NCBI GenBank assembly: GCA_037893225.1 | Contig: JAZGUH010000225.1 | Coordinates: 62,001-126,000, forward strand | Direction: 5' to 3' | DNA: 64,000 nucleotides | Source: Hippasteria phrygiana | Lineage: Eukaryota > Echinodermata > Asteroidea > Valvatida > Goniasteridae | In this document: one piece after another, positions 10,594-23,000 of the stretch | Position numbering within the stretch: the first letter of the stretch is position 1 | Layout of the letters: the number at the start of each line of letters is the position of its first letter | The notes under the pieces: model-generated | The model's database searches: none | What the model was told of the DNA's origin: nothing | Seen by the model: the letters and a program-made list of their open reading frames with translations, nothing else | Position numbers and translations under genes: made by a program

Positions 10594-13500
10594 GTGAGGG
10601 AAAAGCCTTGATTTTGTTGGGCTATTTTGGAAATATACATGTAGTCCCTATGTGATTTTCTTGGCACAGCATACCATGTAGCCATGGCCATTTCATGTGT
10701 ATTCATTAAAAGTCATTCTTGTGGCAACTGTTGGCAGAGCAACTGGTTCCAATCATAATTGTTGTCATGTAGAAATATATTGGCTATTTCTTACTCGAAC
10801 GAGTAATTAGGCTAAGGCAAGATATTGACTCCTGCAGCCGATTTCATGAAACCTTGCGCAATTGCGTAACTCTGCTTACGCCACAATTTACTGTGTAAGT
10901 TGCGCAACATTTTAAGAAGGTACGTACAATGTAGTGTGTAAGTCGCTGACTTGCGCCACAAATTATGGCGAAACTTACGCACTCCTTTTAGGAGGCTTAA
11001 GTTGTCTACACAAACACCGAAATGATGACTTAGCTAGCATATTGTAGAGCCGTTAGTTGCTCAAATCATTTATTAAATTCACTAAATCATTTCAGAGAGT
11101 AACAAATGTTCTTCCCCTGCAGGTTTACCTGTGAGATATTTCCGAAAGTTGCCATAATTATTTTTTTTCGGAGCGAATTTTTAAAAGTGAAAAGTTTTAA
11201 AATGGCATCCCACAGTTCAATTTCACGACTGTTCCATTTATTTTTTTACTGATATACTAAAACAGTCATCATTCAGTCTCGTCCGTGATGTATGAAACAA
11301 GTAAAACACTGCGCAGCCACGCACTGTTTCGTGAAATGGATGGCATAGATTTTGCGCAGCTGTGCAACATTTTTATAGCACAAGTCCTACGCCATGGCGT
11401 AAGTTGTGCACGGTTTCGTGAAATCGGCTGCTGATGTTTATTTCTACAGTGAAAACAAGAGCATGAAAAGGATATGGATGGGATCTGTTGAACATTTGGG
11501 GGCCTGTTTGTTTCCCACAGTTCCAGACCTCGATCAGTGATCCGTGCATTGGTTCACACACCAAATTCTGCCTAATGGACGGAGCAAACCAGTGATTGGA
11601 TCACTGATCGAGATCCGGATCTGTGTGAAACAAACAGGCCCTTGGTTTACGTTTTCAAAATTGTCTCTTGCTTTTGGCGTCATTGCTGTCATGTTTTCGC
11701 GTCCTTTTAATTGAAAGCGGAGGTGAGTTGGTCTCGGCAATTGTGGAAGTGACCCTGCCTGGTTCTGTCTGTGTGAAAATTGGGATTTTTTCTTTGCCAT
11801 CTGAAGATTTATTCTTTATTTAGATCTGGACTCAGAAAACCCATGAGGTTGATAGGCTTGACCTAGAGTGGCCTTGTATTGGGCGACTTCCATAGAAAAC
11901 AGCTGCTGATATTGCACCGTTGTACAGTTATTATTTTGTTAGTGCATAATCCCCCTACATGCCTTAGGAAAAAATAAAAGAATTACAAAAAGGTTTAGCA
12001 TCTTCCCATTTTCAAAAAAGGAAGGAGGCAACCCATTTAACTTCCGTTTTTAAATCGTGGCAGGCAATAATATCCAAGATGGCCATTCCCATCTTTTGTT
12101 GCTAAAGTTGGCTAATAAAACATGCAAAACATGGCTTTTTTTTGGAAAAAAAGGAAAAAAGGAGGTAGCCTCAAAAAAAGAGTGCAGGCAGAGATGCTAC
12201 ATTTAGGGGGAGGGGGGGTTGCCTTTCAAGAACATTATTTTGACATGGGTAAATCATGACTGAGTGTCAAGTTGCTTAATCATGACCATTCCAGATGCTT
12301 CAAATCCACTAGGTTTTAGATGATTTTGCAAGAGGTTCTGCAGGATTTTTGCAGGATTGAGGATTGAGTGCATGGGTGCTTTCAACTTTATGATCTTAAC
12401 ATACATGTACATGTAGGGCTTGATATCCCTTAAAAGTTCAAACACACAGAAAGTGCCATTAGGTTTATGCACAGTGGTGGATTTTGGAGGATTCGGGAAG
12501 GTTCCTGTCGCAGATTCCTCGAAGGTTAGGATTTTGATAAGTCATACTTATTTATTTGAATTTTGGATAGAGAGGTAAATTTTTAGTACAAGAACCAGTA
12601 TGATACATGACTTCAAACGCAAAAGCCGCTAAACGCCACTTCCATGAAAAAAGAGATAACGATATCAAGTGTAAGCTCTCATTGCATGCCTAGCATATTA
12701 CAATAATCTAATTATATTTTTTGGCGTTTAGCAGCTTTTGCGCCTGAAGTCTTCATATGCAATCTAATTAGCCTTTTTTTAGATGAGGCGGACACAATAG
12801 GAGGGCGCTATTTGATTTGGGTAAACTTTTTGTATGGCACAAAAGGTTTACCCAAATCAAATAGCGGCCTTCCATACAGTACCGAAGTGATGACGTTAAT
12901 GCAATGTTTGGAACCAGAATACTTTTGTTATTTTGTGTCAATGTGTTTGCATGACTGGCTGTTAACAAAGGAACAGTCAAGAACTCCATTTGTTTGTAGC
13001 CAGTTGTTGTGCCAACTGAAGTCAGACTTGTGTCTGCCATATCTCAAAAAGGCTAATATGGAGAAAGTTGTGATCTAGCCAGTCTTGGTGTACTTTTTAA
13101 AAACAAATTTACACATGGATGTTAAATTGTTAACAAAATATAAATTGTTTCTAAATCTCTTCATTGTCAGGAAGCTACAAGACAACCCAGATATTTCTTG
13201 GGATGACGATGTCATGGGTGAACACATCCTGAAACACACCAAGAAATTGGACATCAACATGGTAAGTGTCAGTGTTGTAGTTGTGATCACAAAGTTCGAG
13301 AACGAGACCCGATGTCCGAGACCCGATGTCCGAGACCCGATGTCCGAGACCCGATGTCCGAGACCCGATGTCCGAGACCCGATGTCCGAGACCCGATGTC
13401 CGAGACCCGATGTCCGAGGTCCGAGACCCGATGTCCGAGACCCGATGTCCGAGACCTCTGGGTTCGAGACTGAGACCAAGACCGAGCTCTAAATAATAAA

Positions 13501-16500
13501 ACACTTTTCAAAGCCAACTTTCTTTATTTTCAATGGATTTTTAATGCTGTCCAACTGCTGTGAACATACGAGCCATCTGTACATCATAAAAAAAAAAATT
13601 TTTAAGTAGTAAAAAGCAAAATATACTTGTAAATACTACCATTTAATTTTCCGATTGGGATTGATTTTCACCAAGATGAGTAAATTTATGAACCGATCTC
13701 AATTGCTCAGTAAAGTGTGATCTCAGAACCCAAATTTAATAATGGCTGACTGTGCCGACATGGTTTTGGCCACTTCCATGAACTACTTCGTTAACTTTGT
13801 TGCTCAATGTGATGCGACGTGACAATGTGAGCGGATCAGGCGATTACTGCGTGTGCTTTACTGTACTATACCATTGTCCGGGTACTGTACAAGGGTCCGC
13901 TTGCGCAACACGTAACTCATGGGCACCAAACTATTCTCGTGTTTGTGAAAGGTTTCGAGGCCGCATTTTTCCCATATGATGGCTTCGCTCTGCTTTCACT
14001 GTGGGTCTATGGGAATGTGGTATGGGAAAAATCATGCGACCGGGCCGCGCCACGCTCCGCTGCCATTATTAAGAAAAAAATGCACACCACACAGGAGGAG
14101 GACGCGTAAAACCGACGCTTTCGACGATTTGTTGTTTTGATTGCTTTATTCTTCTATTTTGATAAGTTTTTGGCCGATTATGAAGTCAAGGTCTTGAAAG
14201 GTCTCGACACAAGACCCCAAGACCTTTGCTCTGAGACCGAGACCGAGTCTTCAAAATTGAGACCTGGAAACAGCTAAGACCTCAAATTCCAGTCTCAAGA
14301 CTGGTGACTGGTCTCAATACCTGGTCTCAAAGCTTTCATTCACCTGAAAGGGGGGCTCCAGGTGCTTATTGTTAGCATTTACACTTGCCTCCACAGCCAG
14401 CAACCACCCCCACCATCAATAACTGCCAGACACAAGGGGTTAAAAGCAACAAAAAGCAATTTAATAAAAAATAAATACAAAATTTGCTCAGAGCTGAGGG
14501 ATTTTGCTAATCTTCCATGAGAATCCCCTTCTGAAGCAACTTCTGTTCAGCACAAGTGATTGAACCGACTCATGATAGAGTCCTCTGCCCATAAAATCTT
14601 GAACAGCTATAAAAAAATTCAACTTGTATTAATTCCAACAGGTGTTCACATTTGATGGTGTGGGAGTCAGTGGACATAAGAACCATATATCTTGCTACAC
14701 AGCTGTAAGGTAATGTACATTTACCCTGCTCTCGAAGGTTCACAGAAATCAAAATACGAAAATAGTTTTAACCAGTTCACGCCAGGATTATTTTTGCAGA
14801 CAATTTCTATTTTATAAAAAGGCAAAATATAGCAGCAAACTTCTGATATACAGCCAAACGCCACAAATACTGATTTGCAAGAGTCATTTCAACAGTATTT
14901 GTACAATATTGCAGGGTTGTTTGATTTAAATCACTCGATTTAAATCACTCGATTTAAATCATTGATTTAAATCATTTTTTAAATCAGTGGACAAAAATCA
15001 CTAATAAAAATCACATCTTGATTTTTGTTTTATTTGTTATTTTTTTAATGTAAAATCAATTATTCGAAGCTGACTGTCATTAACTTTAAATCACTTATAC
15101 TCACTCTAAAGGGATGTATAAGGCCAGTTTCCTGAAACAGTGTACTACATTTATCTTGTGTACAATGCATGATTCTAAAGTACTGTACATTGTGTGTGTA
15201 ATGTACTACCTGCATGTATGAGTATTCCTCTCTTATAGGTTTAAATAACTCAATGCATGTAATGCGCCTATCAATTGATACCCCCGACCTGACCAGGGGC
15301 CGATTTCACTAAAGAGTCAATTTGCGATCATCACTAGTCATCCAGCAAACTCATCGCTAGCCGCAAATCCATCGCCGTTGCGATTGCGTCTTTTTTTTCG
15401 TTTCACTAAATCCATCGCTGTTGCGATAACGAAATAGAAAAAGAAATGTATTGTACGAGGCTGATTCACGTAGAATACCCGTGGGAATGTGGTTCGAGCA
15501 TGCGCAGTTCGCCAAAACCGGATTCCTGCAACATGTGATAACGGAGATCAATGATGGATGTAACCCGAAACCACACGCAAGCTTGCGATTCGCCCGCGCC
15601 TGTACGTCACTAGTATGCAACACGTATGCAAAACACTCATTCATAATTTTTCCCGCGAAAGAAACGAACTAAAAAGAAACTTAGTTTTGATTGCATTTTC
15701 GAGTTTTTATGTAAATGTGTTTCCCAGCACTTCACAGCCCCTATTGTTCCGGTAATTTTCCCAATAGGCCCCTATGTCATTACAAAGCTGATTTTTTGCT
15801 GAGCAAATGTTTTCAGTCTCTCATGCCAACAATAACTTGTAGGCCTACCACCCCGTGAATGATCCGACAGGTACTTGCCTCAGAAATACCGTGATGTTCC
15901 GAGGTAGTTGTATATAGACACATCCAGTCGCGAAAAAAACGCAGAGCTACAAACAGTCAAACACTTGGTTGTTGCGTCAATCGCTTGACTTCTGAAAAGT
16001 CAGTGGCCTAAGATAGGGCTCTAACATTATCCAACCCGCCGCAACGCCATTTCTTGTGAAGCGATAATACTTGTGCATTTTCTTGTCGCTGTAACTAGTG
16101 TAAGTATCAAATGGGTTAGTTTTATCTCGGAACACCCTCTCTCTAGAGCTCGCCATATTTACAAAACGTCGTCCAACTTATGTGAATAAAAATGGCGAAA
16201 ATGTTTTTTGTGATGAAAAATTGACTTTGCGGACACTAATAACGCATCGCAAAATATCAATCGCTTACTGGATTATTTGCGATGAGCAAATTCATCGCAA
16301 GTATTAGTGAAATCGTTCTTTAAAATTCATTGCTAAGTTGCGATGGGTTTTGATGGCCACGACCCACCCATGGATATAACGGTCTTTTGTGATATTTCAG
16401 AAAACCCGGGCCCCAATGACGATTACAGAATACATGCAGCTGATTCTTTCTTGTCAGCACATAAACGGGAGTCACTACATACCAGTTTAAAGACTGTGCA

Positions 16501-19500
16501 ATTACGCATAACTTACTCTGTGTGGGAATTGAAGGCACTTCGAGTTCACCAAAGATACACCATTTCACCACCTCTTTTTAACAAAATAAAACTTTTGGGA
16601 ATTGCCAAACGCCAGCGAAGTAAACAAGGTGGAAAGCGCAGAACTACATATACATGTATTAATAAGGATGAGCGACAGGAGACCATCCTGGTTCATGTCA
16701 CCAATAGATGACATCATCGATGACATTGTTGTCCCTGATGAATTAGAATGCATCTGGATTAAAGTGCGACCTAACAGATTACCTAGAGGAGTTTCAGTAA
16801 TTGTCTCGTGTGTTGTTTATATAACAACAGATTCGCCTCATCAACATTTACTCCAGATGCATTTGGTAAATACCATTGATCATTTGCGGTCTAAATACCC
16901 GGATGTGTGTTTGGCTATTATGGGAGATTTTAACCGTATGAATGTACATCCTGTATAAACAAGGAGCAATAATTTGTTTCAAATTGTTAATTTCCATACC
17001 AGGGCCGATGCAATACTAGATCTTATTCTTACTGATTGAAATGTTCATACAACAATCCAGTGCCGTTATCTCCGATAGGTAGCAGTGATCACATCTGTGT
17101 ATTATGGAAACCCAAACTTGTGAATGCGGTACTTATAGTAACTCATTCCAAATTTAAAAATTTCGCCCGATGCCTGATTCTAGTGTTCGTGCCTTTGGTC
17201 GTTGGATACAGAGGCAGGATTGGTGTCAGGTTCTAAACTCTGAGTGTACTCAGGATAAAGCCAATTCTTTTCATTCTCTGCTTGATAAAGGATAGGAATC
17301 ATTTTTTCCTACGAAACAAATAAAAATTCATGTTAACGATAAACCTTGGTTAACAGGCCGTATAAATAAAATGATTTGTGATCGGCCGTCTGCTTTTTCT
17401 GTATCTGATACAGTTAGATGGCATACATTAAAATTTAACTATACTTATATTACTATTATCACAGCCTATCAAAAACTCTTAACACCAACTCTCACAGTTT
17501 GTGTGTGTTTCAATCTGACATTTGATAGGCTTTGATCTGTACAGCAGCTGGGTCGATTTTGGCCCTGAGAACAGGAGGGTTAACCCTCCTGTTCTCAGTG
17601 CCAAAATCGACCCAGCTGCTGTATTAAGAAATCAAATCAAGAGAGAAATTGAAAAGACCAAGACCTCATATTATGCCAATCGAATTAGGAATTTACAATC
17701 AAGAGATCCTCGGCAGTGGCATAAGCAGGTTAAAAAAATTACCAATTTAACGAAATCCGAGCTTAACATTGACATTCCTGGGATTGAGGTGGGTGATCTG
17801 GCAGGGAAAGCCAATGCAATCAATAGGACTTTTACAGATATCTCAGCTGAGCTTCAACCTTTGGATATTTCACAATTGCCTGCTTATTTACCTGCCCAGT
17901 GTCTTAATCCCATTTATCCATGACAGGTTTATGCAGCTCTTAAGAAACTCAAAATGGGCAAATCTGCTGGACCGGATCAGTTCCCAGCTAAATTAGCTAA
18001 GGAAATTGCATATGAGCTAAGTGTTCCATTGTCTGATATCCTAAATTGTTCATTTACTCAAGGTACCGTTCCGCTTGAAGATTTGGGGCGACACCGACCA
18101 CGAGGAACTCGTGTGTGGTGCTGATACATGTACTGTGTGGCCACGCGTTGTGCATGGCGGTGCGATGTGTACGTATCTGCACGGTGTACGTCGTGTACGG
18201 AAAATGTAGAAAGATTTACTGCTTTTTCGTCTAGATTTCGGCGGACATGTAAAATTGCAAGCTAGGCCTTACGCCATGCAATGGACCTGCATCATGTACT
18301 ATTGTGCGTATCGGGGATGAAAAAACGGGTATCGGCGGTTTTTTTTGCGTATCGGGCAGAAATAATTGCGTATCGGGCAAGTTTGTACGTGAGGAGAACC
18401 CTGGCTTCAATGGAAAGATGCTATTGTTGTGCCTATTCCTAAACAAAAGCCTCCCTGTATTGACAAACTTAGACCAGTGTCACTCACATCAGTCTTTGCT
18501 AAAATTGCTGAAGGTTTCATAACCAATTGGATTCTTGCAGATATTGGTGATAAGATTGATGCGAATCAATTTGGCAATGTTCGAGGGGTTTCAACTTGCC
18601 ATTATTTGGTTAGTTTGGTGCACTGTCTTTTTCAGGGTGCTGAAAAAAACCGAAACCTAGGGACGATGGTCCTCACGGACTTCTCGAAGGCATTTGATCT
18701 TGTTGACCATACAATCCTTATTAAGAAGATTATAGCCATGGGAGTCCGTGGGGCCATTGTCCTGTGGATTTGTGATTTTCTCCACGATAGAAGACAGTGC
18801 GTTCGTTACAACAATGTCCTCTCTGAATATGTACATCTTAAAGGGGGGATTCCACAGGGCACGAAATTAGGACCGGTTGGGTTTCAAATAATGGTTAATG
18901 ATGCTGCGCAAGATTCTCACAGTAATTATTGGAAGTATGTAGATGGTTTGACATTTGCGGTCAATTCAACCACAACCACCTGTCAGGAACATATTCAGAG
19001 AGATTTAGATGACCTGAGTGAATGGTGTGATAACAATCGTTTAAAGTTAAACCCCTCTATAAAGTGCCAGGTTCTTCATGTGTATTTTAACAAATCAATA
19101 AATAGTCAGAGAAATTTGACTATCTGGGGTGAGCTCTTAGGTACTGTTTCAGAAGCTAAAATATTAGGACTTTGGATACAAAATAATTTGAAATGGAATA
19201 CTCAAGTTAATAAGATGTTGGCAAAGGCCAATCAAAGACTTTTTTATGCTTCGGTCGTTAAAAAGATTCGGATTTAGTAGAGAAGAATTGCAAGTCATAT
19301 TTAGTGGGTATATAAGACCAGTGTTAGAATATGCTGATGTTATTTGGCACTCTGGGCTAACAGTTAAACAGAGTAGTGATATTGAACAAATTAAGAAAAG
19401 GGCTTGTACAATTATTTTAGGATTGGGTTATGATCATTATGATGATGCTCTCAGAACTCTTAAGCTTGTTACATTAGCAAGTAGGAGGGAAGATCATTGT

Positions 19501-19965
19501 CGTAGTTTTGCGGGAAAAATTCAGTGCAATCCTCGCACTGAGTCATTATTCCCTCCCCTCCAGATTTGAGAGTCATGGTAGAAATTTACGGAATAATAAG
19601 AACATTACTACCCTTCAGACAAAAACTAATCGTTTTAAAAATAGCCCAATCCCTTATTATATCGGTCTTTTAAATTCAAAGTAATCCTGTCCTGTCCTGT
19701 CCTGTCCTGTCCTGTCCTGTCCTGTCCAAATCAAGCAGTATACACGTTGTGTGTCTTATAGTGGTTTTATGGTTTTGTTGTATTATTGTGTAATGTGGAT
19801 TAGAGACTTTTAATTTTTTTTTTTACTGTCGTGTTTACTTCTTATTAAAATTTAATTTTAATGATAGTATTTACACATACACATATATATGTATGTTTGT
19901 TTTTATCTTTGTAACCATGAGCAATTCAGCCACGGGGCTGCGAGACATTGGATTTTTAATAAACC

Positions 19966-20007
<42 letters not shown>

Positions 20008-23000
20008 TTTTTTATATATAAATACAAATTAAATCCATGTTGTATGAATATGCATTTCTATAGCAGCGTAGTTGGCCATTTTTTTAACCTGGAGTTTCAA
20101 TCATACTACATATTTTTATTTCTGCTGGCAATATACCCTAAATATCTAAGAAAAATGAATACCATAACTAGATTTGTTAAATATAAAAGGAAACACATAT
20201 TCGGTCTTTGATAATGTTTATTAGGATAAAACTGTGTAAATAAAGTTAATGAGAGGAGTTGGGACCGTGCTCAAATACACACAAAATACTGATAATTGGA
20301 GTAGGGACATGGGCTGGGCATGTATTTTACACACATGATAGACCATTGTTACCAGTCTGGGTCTAACTCAATTTGGCCAAAAATATGGAGTTGGGCCCTT
20401 GTTTCAATCGGGTATTTTTCTGCTTTAAATATTAATTGCAATAAATAAACAATGCACAATCAATCCTGCGGCGTTTCCCGCCCACAAAAAATAATTTAAA
20501 AAAATAATTATTTGTGTGGCTCTATTTTTTGCTGGCAGGGCTATTAATTTTTGTTTCAAACCAAATTGTCCTTTCTGAGAAAAATAAATTGTCTCCATCT
20601 ACATGTACACATAGTCCAGGTTAATCCTCCTTATGCTATTATTTAATCCTTGAGCTGCATTAGATTTTGATCTTTTGGTTGCCATTTTGCCCCCAAAAAA
20701 CAAAAAAACATGTGACCTGTTCCTACGAAACAGGTGGAAGCAAATGTTGAAAATTGAGATTATAGTCTTTCCTGAAAATACATCCAATTAACTTGAATTG
20801 GATGTATTATGTGTTGCTGTAGCTCATTCCTGGACCCCTCTGTTACCCTTTGAAGCTGTTGGAATCTTGACCCCCCTTGTTTTGAGAAAATGGTGCTCAA
20901 AGTCTGCCACCAATGCACACTATAACCTGAGTTAAAAAAAGAATTCAGTTTGAAAACTTTTGGATATGTTAAAATGTTTCAAATGTTAAAATCCCAGAAA
21001 TTATTTTTTAGTGAAAAATTGTTTCTGCTTGTGCTACTAAATCACATTGTAGTTTTCAAAGTAGCCCTGCCAAGTGAACAAAGAAAACTGGCAGGAGCGG
21101 GATTCGAACCTGCGACCTCCGGGTTACCGTACCGGCGTTCTACCAACTGAGCTATCTTGCCCTTTGTTGGCGGTCTCCCAAATTGTCAGTACATGTATCT
21201 TTGTTTTTTTTTGGTTTTTTTGGGGGGGGGGGTGCTAGTCAGAAGTCATAAACCTATAATGCCAGGTATCATGCCCAATTTTACAATTACTCAATGAGGA
21301 TACGACTTTTTAGTTTATAATTCGTCAAACAGACCACAAGGAAAACTGACTAAACTTTCAAAGTGAACTGGCAGGAGCGGGATTCGAACCTGCGACCTCC
21401 AGAATACCGTACCGGATTTTGTTTTTTAAATGGTGTTATTTACTCTTTTTTTTTTTCTTACAGGACACTAATGGAGACTCACAAGCTACCCAAAGGTAAG
21501 TGCAGAATGTAACAGTCAATGATGTTTGGGAGTGACTACCGATGCATCTGTATTTATAGTCCATAATTTCACACTACACCGGCACTGCTGCGTTCTGCGC
21601 CACATCACGCCACATTGGTTGCGCTCGGCACGCGCGCGTCAGTTTCCAAATAATTAAATTTTTAGCACTACTTGCGTGAGGCATGAACCATTAAATAGCT
21701 AAATTTGTGAACAAAATCATTGGAAATTTATATTTTCCAAAGTTTTTTTGCTGAATTATACAAAAAGATATTTTATGAATGGGAATAAGCATGTGCTGGC
21801 CAGTTTTAAACAAGTACGTTTAAAACCGCCTTGGTGCCTGGACGCCTTGACTCGGGTCATTATCAGCATCCAGGTCCTAAGGCGGTTTTTAAACATACTC
21901 GTTCCCTTATTTATTCATAAAAATACATGTATTTATTCCCTTATTGTAACTGATTTTTGACAGGTATCAAGTTGTACTTTCTGCAGAGTGTCTCCATCCT
22001 CAGGAAGTACCTGCTGTTTCTGGATCTTCCCTTCAGCATACTTCTACATAGACACATATTCCTGACTGCCCCAAGAGATTTTTGGAAAGCCCAGGTTTGT
22101 GGGATGTGATTGTTTGTTTGTTTGTTTGTTTGTTTGTTTGTTTGTTTGTTTGTTTAGAGTTATCTATTTCTTAATTAATTATCTTGGTTTCCTGGTCATT
22201 GAATTAGCCCTGTTCTTACTCGGGTCCCAGCTTTTCGGTGAGGGAAGAAGATGAAGGAAATTTCAGTTTAAGTAACGGCAGCCGATTTCACGAAACCTTG
22301 CACAATTGCGCACTAACTCTACTAATACGCCAACATTTATTGCGTAAGTTGCGCAACATCTGTGACATTTGTAAAATCGATTTCACGAAAGGTACGCAGT
22401 GCGTAAGTTGCTGACTTGCACCACAAATTATGGCGTAACTTACGCACTCGTTTTAGGAGGCTTAAGTTGTCTGCACCAACACCGAAACAATGACTTAGCT
22501 AGCTGAGCGTGAGCAGTGGAGCTGTTAGTTGCTCAAATCATTTATTAAATTCACTAGATTATTTCAGAGAGTAATGAAATGATCATCTGCTGCAGGTTTA
22601 CCTATAAGATATTCCCGAAAGTTGTCATCAATTTTTTTTTTCGGAGCAAAGTTTTAAAAGTGAAAAGTTTCAAAATGGCGCCCCACAGTTCAATTTCACG
22701 ACTGTTCCATGTATTATTATTGTTGTACTAAAACAGTCGTCGTAAAAGCGGCATTAAGCCTCGTCCGCGATGTATAAAACAAATAAAACATTGTGCAGCT
22801 ACGCACTGTTTCGTGAAATGGATTGCAAGGATGTAGCGCAGCTGTGCAACATTTTTATTGCGCAAGTCATATGCCATGGCGTAAGTTACGCACTGTTTCA
22901 TGAAATCGGTTGCTGGAGAAAAACCCCACTGAACAATAAGCCAGTTCGGTATTCCAACTGCGCATGTGCACAATAAGATCCAACGATTTTTCTCTCTGGG

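Larger units (their letters stand above)
10594..13170 (+). other. PIGL intron 2: repeat-filled
   Basis: Holds a TIR element (10835-11430), a Harbinger-like MITE (11500-11641), an interspersed repeat copy (11806-11900), a 'caagatggc' family copy (about 12020-12085) and an inverted repeat near 12806-12866 followed by a degraded 'agtaccgaagtgatgacgt' MITE fragment (12878-13045). No extra exon was recognised. Confidence 0.6.
13262..14641 (+). other. PIGL intron 3: minisatellite and MITE remnants
   Basis: Contains the 14-bp minisatellite at 13308-13455, a stretch of degenerate 'gagacc/ggtctc' sequence at 14180-14335 related to the 59.0-kb hAT family, and a piggyBac-like fragment at 14328-14439. 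No exon recognised. Confidence 0.6.
16340..20005 (+). mobile_element. Decayed CR1/L2-like non-LTR retrotransposon (LINE)
   Basis: Ordered remains of one polyprotein: a 2A-like DISENPGP (16391-16414), an AP-endonuclease with GDFN (about 16920-16931) and SSDH (about 17078-17090), then reverse transcriptase (17630-19280) and the C-terminal region to about 19570. The 3' tail has 'cagccacggggctgcgagac', an AATAAA, and an (AAT)n terminus at 19968-20003. Multiple frameshifts and stops, a mutated YxDD box and two insertions make it inactive. Family level is by motif order only. It lies in the sense direction inside PIGL intron 4. Confidence 0.88.
14710..21463 (+). other. PIGL intron 4: 6.75 kb of repeats
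   Basis: Holds an AT-rich minisatellite (14930-14990), a TIR element (15296-16320), a LINE (16340-20005) with nested insertions, and tRNA-derived SINE pieces (21090-21161 and 21370-21420). The stretches 15010-15290 and 20010-21085 show no recognised feature. Confidence 0.7.

Noticed and set aside
13075..13517. Overlapping frames with repeated PDVRDP or RTSGLGHRVSD peptides
   Set aside because: They translate the 14-bp minisatellite after PIGL exon 3. Only 13171-13261 is coding, in another context.
21090..21161. Functional tRNA gene
   Set aside because: No U33, mismatched anticodon and acceptor stems and a nearby truncated copy fit a SINE better. A tRNA covariance-model score would settle it.
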